Shown here one piece after another: positions 47,601 through 59,700 of a stretch of 64,000 nt of DNA. Location: the NCBI GenBank assembly GCA_963807425.1, contig CAWEBZ010000012.1, forward strand, positions 434,001 to 498,000, given 5' to 3'. The notes under the pieces were generated by a model, which saw only the letters and a list, made by a program, of their open reading frames with translations, ran no database searches and had not been told where the DNA came from. Within the stretch, counting starts at the first letter, position 1, and each line of letters begins with the position of its first letter. This DNA is from VRUE01 sp963807425. Its GTDB lineage: Bacteria > Actinomycetota > Thermoleophilia > Solirubrobacterales > 70-9. The position numbers were made by a program, and so were the translations under genes.

Positions 47601-50600
47601 GGGCCGTATTCGAGACCCAGGTCGGCAAGGTGGCCGTAGGCGTCGGTGAGGTCGATCGGCTCTGCACCCTCGGGCGGCCATTGGTCGAGGGACTTGGGCG
47701 ACTCGGGCGTCGCGGTGGAGAGAGTCCCGGTGGCGTGGCGGCTCCACTCGGTTTCTTCCTCCTGCTGCGCCGCCTCGGGGCGAGAGTGAATCGAGATCTG
47801 GCGCTCGCCCTCCTCGTCTGGGTCCGCAAGGGAGACCTGAAGTTGCAGAGCGCCTTGCTCGGGCAAGACCAACGGGGCTTCCAGGGTCAGCTCGCTCACC
47901 GTGGGGGTATCGGCCTGCCTCCCGGCTTGCAGCGCCAGCTCGAGGAAGGCGGTGCCCGGGAGCAAGACGTTGCCGGCAACGGCGTGGTCTGCGAGCCAGG
48001 GATGGCTCTGCAGGGATAGGCGGCCGGTGAAGAGCCACTGCTCGCCACCGGCGAGGGTGGTTGCCGCTCCAAGCAATGGGTGCTCCACACCCGCCAGGCC
48101 CGCGGCGCTCAGGTTCCCCGTCCCCGCGGACCCCTCCAGCCAGTAGCGCTTGCGCTGGAAGGGATAGGTAGGCAGGGGGACGCGCTTTGCCTCCGTGCCC
48201 TGGAAGAAGACGCTCCAGTCGATGGCCGCTCCGGCAACATGCGCTTCGGCGAGGGAGCGGGCAAAGCGTCCGGCTCCGCCTTCGTCTCTGCGCAGGGTGC
48301 CGAGCACCGTTGCCGTCTCCTCTGCTGGGAGCGAGCGGTCGATCGTCTCTTGCACGGCGAAGGAGAGCACCGGGTGGGGGGAGATCTCCATGAAGGCGCG
48401 CTGGCCCTGGCTAAGCAGGGAGTCGAGTACGGGCTGCAAGAGGACGGTCTCGCGCAGGTTGCGATACCAGTAGGCGGCGTCGAGCTCTGCGGTGTCGACC
48501 GGCTTGCCTTCGAGCGTGGAGTGAAAGGGGATCTCCGTGCTTTGGGGGGAGATCGGAGCGAAGGCCTCCAAGAGCTCTTCCTCTAGATCCCCGATCTGGG
48601 CCGAGTGGGCGGCGTAGTCGACGGCGATCTTCTGGGCGCGGATATCGCGCTCCTCGCAGATGGCCCCTAGGTCTCCCAGAGCCTCCGGCTCTCCGGAGAG
48701 GACCAGGGAGGCGGGTCCGTTGATCGCCGCGAGGGAGACCCGATCCGCATAGGGCCCGAGGATCGGCTCGATCTCCTCCAAGGGCAGGGACACCGAGAGC
48801 ATCGCTCCCTGCCCGGCGATCTTCGCCATCGCCCGGGCACGCAGGCAGACGATGCGGGCCGCGTCCTCCAGCGAGAGGGCGCCGATGAAGCAGGCGGCTG
48901 CGATCTCTCCCTGGGAGTGGCCGATTACCGCCGAGGGCTCGACGCCGCATTCGCGCCAGAGCTCTGCCAAGGAGACCATCACCGCGAAGAGGGCCGGCTG
49001 GACGATGTCGAGGCGATCCAGCCACTTGCCTTTGCTGTCTCGAAGGATCTCTCCCAGGGACCAGTCGACATATGGAGAAAGCGCCTCTTCGCACTTCTCG
49101 ATCCGGGTAGCGAAGGCAGGCGAGGTTTCCACTAGCCCCAGGGCCATCCCCGCCGCCTGGGAGCCCTGGCCGGGGAAGAGGAAGACGGGATGATGATCAG
49201 CCCGCGCCGTTCCCCTGACCGCATGGGAGGACTCGGTGCCCTGGGCGAGGCAGTCCAAGGCGGCGAGGATCTCCTCGCGGCTCTCGCCGAAGGCGACGGC
49301 GCGTTGCTCGAAGAGCGACCTAGTGGCGGTTAGGGAATAAGAAACGTCCGCGAGGTCGAGGTTTGGGCTCTCTTGCAGGTGGGCATGGAGCCTTGCAGCG
49401 GCCTCTCGCAATGCCGGCTCCGACTTTGCCGAGACGGCGAGAGGGATCTGGGCGAGGAGGGGTCTGACTGGTGCCTCTCCTCCGCCTTGCTCTTCGACGA
49501 GCGCCGCTGCCGGCGCTTCCTCCAAGATCACATGGGCGTTGGTGCCGCTGATGCCGAAGGAGGAGACCGCCGCTCTCCTCGGCTTTCCGTTGGGCTCCCA
49601 GGCCTGGGGCTCGGTCAGCAGCTCGATCTCTCCCGCCTCCCAGTCGACCTTGGAGGAGGGGGAGTCGATGTGAAGGCTCTTGGGCAAGAGCCCTTCGCGC
49701 ATCGCCATCACCATCTTGATCACGCCTGCCGCTCCCGCAGCGGCTTGGGTGTGGCCGATGTTGGACTTGATCGAGCCGAGCCGCAGCGGTGTCTCCCTGT
49801 CTTGGCCGTAGGTGGCTAGGAGGGCTCCCGCCTCGATCGGGTCCCCGAGGGTGGTGCCGGTGCCGTGGGCCTCGACTACGTCGATGTCTGCCGGGGTGAG
49901 GCGAGCGTTTGCAAGGGCCTGGCGGATCACCCGCTCCTGGGAGGGGCCGTTGGGGGCGGTGAGGCCGTTGGAGGCTCCGTCTTGGTTGACGGCGGAGCCG
50001 CGCAGGACGGCGAGGATCGGGTGGCCTTCGCGCTGGGCGTCGGAGAGGCGGGTCAACGCAAGCACCCCGACGCCCTCTGCCCAGCCGACTCCATCGGCGG
50101 CGTCGGCGAAGGGCTTGCTGCGCCCGTCTGGGGAGAGGCCTCTTTGGCGGGAGAACTCGGTGAAGACCCCAGGGCTCGAGAGCACGGTCACTCCCCCGGC
50201 CAAGGCGAGGTCGCACTCGCCGCTTCGCAATGCCTGGGAGGCGAGGTGAAGGGTCACCAGAGAGGAGGAGCAGGCGGTGTCGACCGTCATCGCCGGCCCC
50301 TCGAGGCCCAGGGCGTAGGCAACGCGTCCGGTGACGACGCTGCCCGAGGTTCCAGCCGCCAAATAGCCTTCGAGCTCCCCGGGAACCGAACCCAGACGAG
50401 CCCCATAGTCCTGGTACATCACTCCGGCGAACACCCCCGTCTGGCTCCCCGCCAACGAGCTCGGATCGATGCCGGCGTCCTCCAGCGCTTCCCAGCAGGA
50501 CTCCAGCAAGAGCCGCTGCTGAGGATCGATCGCCGTGGCCTCGCGCGGGCCGATGCCGAAGAACTCCGCGTCGAAGTCCGCGGCGGCTTCGAGGAAGCCG

Positions 50601-50798
50601 CCCTCTTTGGCGTAGCTGGTGCCGCGGTGCTCTGGATCTGGGTGATAGAGGCGCTCGGTGTCCCAGCCGCGGTCGGTGGGGAACTCCGAGATGCCGTCGG
50701 TGCCTTGCTCCAGTAGCTGCCAGAGCTCTTCGGGATCTCCGACTCCGCCGGGGTAGCGGCAGGCCATGCCGAGGATCGCGATCGGCTCCTCGCTCGCG
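44606..50798 (-). other. Module A3: KS-AT-DH-ER-KR-ACP, the only fully reducing module seen
   Basis: KS about 49520-50796, AT about 48150-49200 with GHSQGE and YAAH (about 48606-48618), DH about 47220-48110 with HAVAG, ER about 45830-46760, KR about 45280-45815 with GATGVLG and IDD, ACP about 44760-44960. The ER has LNFRDVLIALGLYPG, SEGAGVVIEVG and the NADPH loop GAGGVGMAAI. The Tyr in GLYPG (codon at 46610-46612) is the residue linked in other ERs to 2S methyl configuration. Predicted saturated branched unit. Confidence 0.9.
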
Positions 50799-53700
50799 GT
50801 TCTGCGCTTGACCGCTTGCTTGGCGGCGCCGCCTGCGGTCGCCTCGGCCAACAGGTGGGCTGCGAGCTTGGCCGCGGTCGGGTAGTCGAAGACGACGGTC
50901 GGCGGCAGGCGCAGGCCGCTGAGGGCGGAGAGGCGGTTGCGCAGCTCGACCGCGGCGAGGGAGTCGAAGCCGAGATCCTTGAAGGAACGCTGCGGGTCGA
51001 TCGCGTCGGCACCGGCGTGGCCGAGCACCGTCGCCACCTCGGCCCGGACGAGCTCGAGCACCACTGCCTCGCGCTCCCCCTCGGATACCGCGGCCAGCTT
51101 CCTCGCCAGCGATCCGGCCGCCCCCCCCGAACGGGCACCCGAACCCCTCACCAACCCCCGCAGCAAGGGATGCAGCGCCCCGAGCTTCGCCTGCGCCCTG
51201 AGGCCCGCCGGGATCGTCCGCATGGCGATCGCCTGCTCCGCGCCGGCGGCGAGGGCGCTGTCGAAGAGGGCAAGGCCTTCCGCGTCGGCGAGCGCTGCGA
51301 TCCCCGAGCGCTCCATCCGCGCTCGGTCGGCGTCGGAGAGGCCGGCCGTCATCTCGCTCTCGGCTTCCCAGACACCCCAGGCGATAGAGGAGACGGGCAG
51401 TCCTTCTGTCTTTCTCTTCGAGGCGAGCCCATCGAGGAAAGCGTTCGCGGCTGCGTAGTTGGACTGGCCGGGACCGCCGAGGGTGGCGGCGAGCGAGGAG
51501 AAGCAGACGAAGGCCGAGAGCTCGCTGTCTTTAGTCAGCTCGTGCAGGTTCCAGGCGCCGTCTGCCTTCGGCGCGAAGACACGCTCGATCCGCTCCGGGC
51601 TCATCGAGTCGATCAGGCCGTCGTCGATCGTGCCGGCGGCGTGGATCACCGCTCCCAGGGGGTGGGACTCGGTGATTGAATCGAGCAGCGCTTTGACCTG
51701 CGCTTTGTCGGACACGTCGCAGGCGGCGATCTTGGCCTTGGCTCCCAGCTCCTCCAGCTGCGCTTGGAGCTCCTTGGCTCCCTTTGCCTTGGAGCCGCTT
51801 CGGCTTGTCAGCAGCAGGTGTTCGGCGCCGTGGACTTCGGCCAGATGGCGGGCGAGGCGGGAGCCGAGGGCGCCGGTGGCGCCGGTTATGAGGATCGTCT
51901 TCTCGGGGTCGAAGCCGGGTGCTTGTTCTTCGGGGGGCGCAATCCGGGTTGCCCTGGGAACCGATGCCTTCCCTTCGCGCAGAGCGACCTGAGGCTCCCC
52001 GCTCGCAAGCGAGGAGGAGATCGCGGCTTCGGATGCATCGCTTCCATCGGTGTCGAGAAGGACGAAGGAGCCGGGGTGCTCTGACTGGGCGGAGCGGACC
52101 ATGCCCCAGAGGGAGGCTTGGGCGAGGTCTGGGGACTCGCCCTCTCCGGTGGCGATCGCTGCCTGGGTGACGAGGACGAAGCGGGAGTCCTCGGGGCGCT
52201 CGGAAGCGAGCCACTCCTGGATCGCGGCGAGGCTTTCCTCTGCGGCTTTCCTCGCGGCGGTTGGGGGATCGGCTTTCGGGTCGGCCGGCTCGGGACGGTG
52301 GATCGTCGCCTCGGGGCCTTCTGCTTCCTCCTCCTCCGGAAGAGACAGCTCCTGCCATTCAATCCCCAAGAGGCCCTGCTGGGCCTGGCGTGCACTCTGC
52401 AGTTGCTCGGAGGAGACCGGGCGCAAAGAGAGGTCTCCGACCCGGGCGACTGGGGAGCCGGAGGAATCGGCGAGGGTCAGGGAGGCTCCCTCCTCCGAGG
52501 TGGAGATCCGGACCCGTAGCTCCGCCGCGCCCTGGCCGTGAAGGGAGACATCGCTCCAGGAGAAGGGGAGCCGGGGCGAGTCTTGGCTCTGGTCTGCCTG
52601 GGTCAGACCGATCCCATGAAGCGCCGCATCGAGCAGAGCCGGGTGAATCCCGTAGCGCTCGGCCTCCGCGGTCTGCTCCTCGGCGAGCGCCACCTCGGCA
52701 TAGATCTCCTCCCCATCACTCCAGGCCTGGGTCAGCCCCTGGAAGGCCGGGCCATATTCGAGTCCCGCTTCGGCCAGTCGCTCGTAGAGATCGTCGGTGT
52801 CTAGTGGCTCGGCGCCCTCGGGTGGCCATTGGTCGAGCGGCTCCGGTGCTTCTGTGGGCTCGGAGGAGAGGGTTCCGGTCGCATGCGTCTGCCACTCGCT
52901 CTCTTCCTCCTCATCCGTGTTCTGCTCTCGCGAGTAAATCGCGATCTGCCTGTCTCCTTGCTCGTCCGGCTCTGAGGCCGTGAGCTGAATCGCTACCGAG
53001 CCTCGCTCGGAGAAGATCAGGGGAGCCTGCAGGGTCAGCTCCCCGACCCGGGAGGCGCCGAGGCGCTCCGCAGTGTTTAGGGCCAGCTCCAGGAAGGCGG
53101 TTCCGGGGAGCAGGACGTTGCCGGCGAGGGCGTGGTCCTTGAGCCAAGGGTGTGTCGAGAGCGAGATCTGGCCGGTGAGGGCGAGGCTCTCGGAATCGGG
53201 TGACTCGACCTCTGCCGCAAGCAAGGGATGCTCCACACCCGCTAGCCCAGCGGCGCTCAGGTTCCCCGTCCCCGCCGACCCCTCGAGCCAGTAGCGCTTG
53301 CGCTGGAAGGGATAGGTGGGCAGGGGGACGCGCTTTGCCCCCATGTCTTTGAAGAAGGCGCTCCAGTCGACACTCGCTCCAGATGCGTGGGCTCTTGCCA
53401 GGGCGCCGGAGAGAGACTCGGCTTCGTCGCGTCCCTCGCGCAGGGTGGGAATCGCGGTCCCGGGGCGCTCATCTGTCTCCAGGGTCTGGGCGGCCATCGC
53501 CGAGAGCACCGGTTCTGGGCCGATCTCGACGAAGGCGGTTGCGCCGAGCTTCGCCAGGGTGGAGACGGAGTCGGCGAAGCGAACCGCATCTCTTGCCTGG
53601 GAGACCCAGTAGGCGGGGTCTTGTGCCTGGGAGGGATCGAGAAGCTCGCCGCTTAGGTTGGAGACAATCGGGATCTTGGGCTCTGCGAAGGAGAGGGACG

Positions 53701-56700
53701 AAGCGACCTGCTCGAAGTCCTCCAGCATCGGCTCGATCAGCGGCGAGTGGAAGGCGTGGGAGACCGAGAGGCGCTTGGTCTTCTTGCCTTGGGCCTCGAA
53801 GTGGGCTTGGGCTTCTTCGATCTCTTTCTCCTCGCCGGAGAGGACTACGGAGCTGGGGCCGTTGATTGCGGCGATCGCCAGTTCCTTGCCTTTGTCCTCC
53901 AGGAAGGTGTTGGCCTCTGCCTCTGTCGCCTCGACAGCGACCATCGCCCCGCCAGCGGGAAGCTCTCCCATCAGAGCGCCTCTTGCGCAGATCAGCTTCG
54001 CCGCGTCAGGGAGGTCGAAGACGCCGGCGATGTGGGCGGCGGTTATCTCGCCGATCGAGTGGCCCGCCAACAGGTCCGGTTTGAGGCCATAGCTCTCGAG
54101 CTGGCGGTAGAGCGCCAGCTCGATCGCAAAGAGGGCCGGCTGGGTGTATTGGGTGCGGTCCAGGAGCTCTGCCTCTTCGGAGCCGTTCTCTGCGAAGAGG
54201 AGGTCCTCGAGGGGCTGGTCCAGATGGGGATCGATCTCTGCGCAGGCTTGATCTAGGGCCTCTTTGAAGACCGGGTGGGTCTCGTAGAGCTCCTTGCCCA
54301 TCTCTGCCCTCTGGGCTCCCTGGCCGCTAAAGAGGTAGGCGAGCTTGCCGGGGGTGGCTTTGGCGGCGATGGCGTTGGGGCTCGTCGCTCCCTCGCCTAG
54401 GAGAGCGAGGGCGGACAAGAGCTGCTCGCGATCCTCGCCCAGGGCGACACCCCGGTGCTCGAAGAGCGAGCGGGTCGCGGTCAGGGAGTAGGCGACGTCG
54501 GCTAGCTCCAGCTCGGGGTTCTCGGCGAGATGGGTACGCAGGCGGGCTGCCGCCTCCCTCAGGGCGGGCTCTGTCTTGGCGGAGAGCGGTAGGGAGATCT
54601 GGGTGGGGAGGGGCTTGACTGGTGCCTCTCCCCCATCTGTCTTCTCTGCGCTCGGGCTCGGCGCTTCCTCCAAGATCACATGCGCGTTGGTGCCGCTGAT
54701 GCCGAAGGACGAGACAGCGGCCCTGCGAGGTCTTCCGTTCGGCTCCCAGGGTTGGGGCTCCCTGAGCAGCTCGATCTCCCCCGCCTCCCAGTCGACCTTG
54801 GAGGAGGGAGAGTCGATGTGGAGGCTCTTTGGCAAGAGCCCTTCGCGCATCGCCAGCACCATCTTGATCACGCCCGCCGCTCCGGCCGCGGCCTGGGTAT
54901 GGCCGATGTTTGACTTGATCGAGCCCAGCCTTAGCGGCTGCCCCCTGTCCTGGCCGTAGGTGGCTAGGAGGGCTCCGGCCTCGATCGGGTCGCCAAGGGT
55001 GGTTCCCGTGCCATGGGCCTCGACTACGTCGATGTCTTGTGGGGTCAGCCTGGCGTTTGCAAGGGCCTGGCGGATCACTCGCTCCTGCGAGGGGCCGTTG
55101 GGGGCGGTGAGGCCGTTGGAGGCTCCGTCCTGGTTGACGGCGGAGCCGCGCAAGACGGCGAGGATCGGGTGGCCTTGCCTTTCCGCCTCGGAGAGGCGGG
55201 AGACGAGGAGCATCCCGACTCCCTCTGCAGCCCCGGTCCCATCCGCGGCCTCGGCGAAGGACTTGCAGCGCCCGTCGGGGGCGAGATTCCTTTGCCGGGA
55301 GAACTCGGTGAAGAGGTTGGGAGTGGAGAGAACCGTCACTCCCCCGGCCAACGCCAGCGAGCACTCTCCCCCGCGCAGCGCCTGGGCAGCCAGGTGGAGG
55401 GCGACCAGAGACGAAGAGCAGGCCGTGTCGACCGTCATCGCCGGCCCCTCCAGCCCGAGCGCGTAGGCGACGCGGCCGGTGACAACGCTGCCCGAGGTGC
55501 CGGCGGCAAGGTAACCCTCGAACTCATCGGGGACCGAGCCCAGGCGGGTCCCGTAGTCCTGGTACATCAGGCCGGCGAAGACCCCGGTCTGCGAGCCGCC
55601 GAGAGAGGTCGGGTCGATCCCGGCGTCCTCGAGCGCTTCCCAGCAGGACTCCAGCAAGAGCCGTTGCTGAGGATCGATCGCGGTGGCCTCGCGCGGGCCG
55701 ATGCCGAAGAACTCGGCGTCAAAGTCGGCGGCGGTGCCGAGGAAGCCTCCCTCTTTGGCGTAGCTGGTGCCTCGGTGCTCGTGGTCCGGGTGGAAGAGAC
55801 GCTCCAAGTTCCAGCCACGGTCGTCGGGGAACTCGGAGATCCCGTCCTCGCCCTGGGAGAGCAGGGTCCAGAGCTCTTTGGGATCGCTAACCCCGCCGGG
55901 GTAGCGGCAGGCCATGCCGAGGATCGCGATCGGCTCCTCGCTCGCCGACTGGCGCTGAACCGCTCGCACGGTGGCGCCACTCGCGGTCGCCTCCGCCAGC
56001 AAATGCGCCGCGAGCTTTGCCGAGGTCGGGTAGTCGAAGATCAGGGTCGGCGGCAAGCGCAATCCGCTCACCACACCGAGCCGGTTGCGCAGCTCGACCG
56101 CGGCGAGGGAGTCGAAGCCGAGGTCCTTGAACGGCCTCTCGGGCTCGATCGCCGCTGCGCTGCCGTGACCCAGCACCGTCGCTACCTCTTCCCTGACCAG
56201 CGTTAGGCAGAGCTCCTCATGCTCCGCCTGCGGAGCACGGGCGAGCCTTGCCGCAAAGGCACCGGCGGCGGTCCCGTGGCGGGAGGTCGGGGTCCGTACC
56301 AATCCCCGCAGCAGCGGGTGCAGAACCCCCAGCTTTGCTTGAGCCCTCAGCCCAGCAGGGATCAGGCGCATCGCGATCGCCTGCTCCGAGCCGGCAGCGA
56401 GGGCGCTGTCGAAGAGGGCGAGACCTTCTTCGTCGGAGAGCGCTCCCATTCCAGAGCGCTCCATCCGTCCCCGGTCCACCCCCGAGAGGCCCCCGGTCAT
56501 CTCGCTCTCTGTCTCCCAAAGCCCCCAGGCGATCGAGGTGGCCGCCAGTCCGTTGGCGCGGCGCCGCGACGCGAGTCCGTCGAGGAAGGCATTGGAGGCT
56601 GCGTAGTTGGACTGGCCGGGACCGCCGAGGGTGGCGGCGATCGAGGAGAAGCAGACGAAGGCCGAGAGCTCTTGTCCCTTTGTGAGCTCGTGCAGGTTCC

Positions 56701-59700
56701 AGGCGCCGTCGGCCTTCGGCGCGAAGACGCGCTCGATTCGCTCCGGCGACATCGAGTCGATCAGGCCGTCGTCGATCGTGCCGGCGGCATGGACCACCGC
56801 CCCCAGCGGGTGTGCCTTGGAAATCGAGCCGAGCAGATCTTCGACCTGCTCTTTGTCGGCGACGTCGCAGGCGGCGATCTTCGCCTTGGCGCCCAGCTCT
56901 TTCAGCTCCTCGGTCAGCTCCTTCGCTCCCTTTGCCTTGGCCCCGCTTCTGCTGGTCAGCAGCAGGTGCTTCACGCCGTGCTCGACTATGAGATGGCGGG
57001 CCAAACGGGAGCCGAGTGCGCCGGTGGCGCCGGTTATGAGGATCGTCTTGTCGGGATCGAAGTTGGGCGCCTGCTCTTCTGCGGGCGCGATCCGGGTAGC
57101 CCGCGGCGCCGATGCCGCCCCCTCGCGCAAGGCGATCTGAGGCTCCCCGCTCGCAAGCGCAGCGGCGATGGCGGCCTCCGAGGCATCCGAGCCGTCGCTG
57201 TCGATCAGGACGAAGGCGCCGGGGTGCTCCGATTGAGCGGAGCGCATCAGCCCCCAGAGAGAGGCCTGGGCCAGATCGGGGGACTCGCCCTCTGTAGTAG
57301 CGATGGCTCCCTGGGTGACGAGGACGAAGCGGGAGTCCTCGGGGCGCTCGGAAGCGAGCCACTCCTGGATCGCGGCGAGAGTCTCCTCGGCGGCTGCTCT
57401 TGCGGCCGCCGAGGGATCGGCGTCTAGGTCCGCCTCGGGGCGATGGATAGTCACCTCTGGCGCGTCTGCCTCCTGCCCCGACAGCGAGAGCTCCTGCCAC
57501 TCGATCGCGAGCAGGCCCTGCTGGGCCTGGCGTGCGCCCCGTAGCTGCTCGGCGGAGAGCGCTCGGATGGCGAGCGAGTCGACCCGAGCTACCGGGGAGC
57601 CTGCTCGGTCTGCGACGAGGAGTGAGATCCCGTCCTCGCCGCTGGGGCTGAGTTTCACCCGCAGCTCCCTTGCGCCTGAGGTGTGAAGCGAGACTCCCTG
57701 CCAGGAGAAGGGAAGCTTGGGGCTCTCTCCCTCGTCTGCGGCGAGGGCTGCGCCGTGCAGAGCGGCGTCCAGGAGGGCCGGGTGAATCCCGTAGCGCTCG
57801 GCTTCCGCGGTCTGCTCCTCGGCGAGCGATACCTCGGCATAGACGTCCTCCCCGTCCCTCCATGCCTGGGTTAGGCCCTGGAAGGCGGGGCCGTACTCGA
57901 GTCCGGCTTCGGCGAGACGCTCGTAGAGGTCCTCGGCCTCGAGCGGCTCGGCGCCTTCTGGGGGCCAGTGGTCGAGGGGCTCGGGTTCCTCGGTGGGCTC
58001 GGAGGAGAGGGTTCCGGTCGCATGCGTCTGCCACTCGCTCTCTTCATCCGTGTTCTGCTCTCGCGAGTAGATCGCGATCTGCCTGTCGCCTTGCTCGTCC
58101 GGCTCGGTAACGGTGAGCTGTATCGCTACCGAGCCTCGCTCGGAGAAGATCAGGGGAGCCTGCAGGGTCAGCTCCCCTATCTGGGAGGCGCCGAGGCGCC
58201 CCGCAGCGTTTAGGGCCAGCTCCAGGAAGGCGGTTCCGGGGAGCAGGACGTTGCCGGCGAGGGCGTGGTCCCTTAGCCAAGGGTGGGTGGAGAGAGAGAT
58301 CTGGCCGGTCAGGGTCAGGCTCTCGGAGTCGGGGGATTCGATCGCCGCAGCCAGGAGCGGATGCGCCGCGTCGATCTGCCCGATCGCGCTCGGATCGCCT
58401 GCGTTGGCCGACCCCTCCAGCCAGTAACGCTTGCGCTGGAAGGGATAGGTCGGCAGGGGGACGCGCTTGGCCCCCGTGTCTTTGAAGAAGGTCTGCCAGT
58501 CGACCTCAACGCCCGAGACGTGTGCTTCCGCGAGCGAGCGGGAGAAGCGTTCGCCTCCGCCTTCGTCTCGGCGCAGGGTGCCGAGGACGGTGGCTTGGCC
58601 AGGGTCATCAAGAGCGCTGTCGATCGTCTCCTGCAGGGCGAAGGCGAGCACCGGGTGAGGGGAGATCTCTACGAAAGCCCTCTGGCCTTGGGCGAGGAGG
58701 GAGTCGAGGACCGGTTGCAGCAGAACGGTCTCGCGCAGGTTGCGGTACCAGTACTCGGGACCCAGCTCTGCGGTGTCGATCCGCCTTGCCTCCAATGTGG
58801 AGTGGAAGGGGATATCGGAGCTCTGGGGAGAGATCGGGGCGAAGGCCTCCAGCAGCTCCTCTTTTAGGTCCTCGATCTGGGTCGAGTGGGCGGCGTAGTC
58901 GACGGCGATCTGCTGGGCGCGGATCTCTCGCTCCTCGCAGATCGCCCTGAGGTCCTTCAGAGCATCGGGCTCTCCGGAGAGGACCAGGGAGGCAGGTCCG
59001 TTCACGGCGGCGAGGGAGACCCGATCGGCACGGGGGCCGAGCAGAGGCTCGATCTCCGCCCGACCCACCGAGACCGACAGCATCGCTCCCTTGCCGGCGA
59101 GCTTGGCCATCGCCTTGGCACGCAGACAGACGATCCGGGATGCGTCCTCGAGAGAAAGAGCACCGGCGAAGTGGGCCGCTGCGATCTCTCCCTGGGAGTG
59201 ACCGACGACGGCTGCGGGCTCCACGCCGCACTCGCGCCAGAGCCCTGCCAAGGAGATCATTACTGCGAAGAGCGCCGGCTGAACGATGTCGAGGCGATCG
59301 AGCCACTCGCCCTTGGCGTCGGCAAGGACCTCTTGCAGGGACCACTCGACGTGGGGAGATAGCGCTTCCTCACATACCTCGATCCGGGCCCTGAAGGAGG
59401 GGGAAGCCTCGACTAGCTCCTGCGCCATCCCAACCGCCTGGGAGCCCTGGCCGGGGAAGAGGAAGACGGGGCGCTGGGTCGCCGGGGCAGTTCCCGTCAA
59501 TGCGGCGGGGGATCGCTTGCCTCGAGAGACGGAGTCGAGGGCGGACAGGAGCTGCTCGCGGTCCTCGCCCAGGGCGACCCCCCGGTGCTCGAAGAGCGAG
59601 CGGGTCGCGGTCAGGGAGTAGGCGACGTCGGCCGGCTCCAGCTCGGGGTTGTCGGTCAGGTGGGTGCGGAGGCGGGCTGCTGCGTCGCGCAAGGCTAGCT

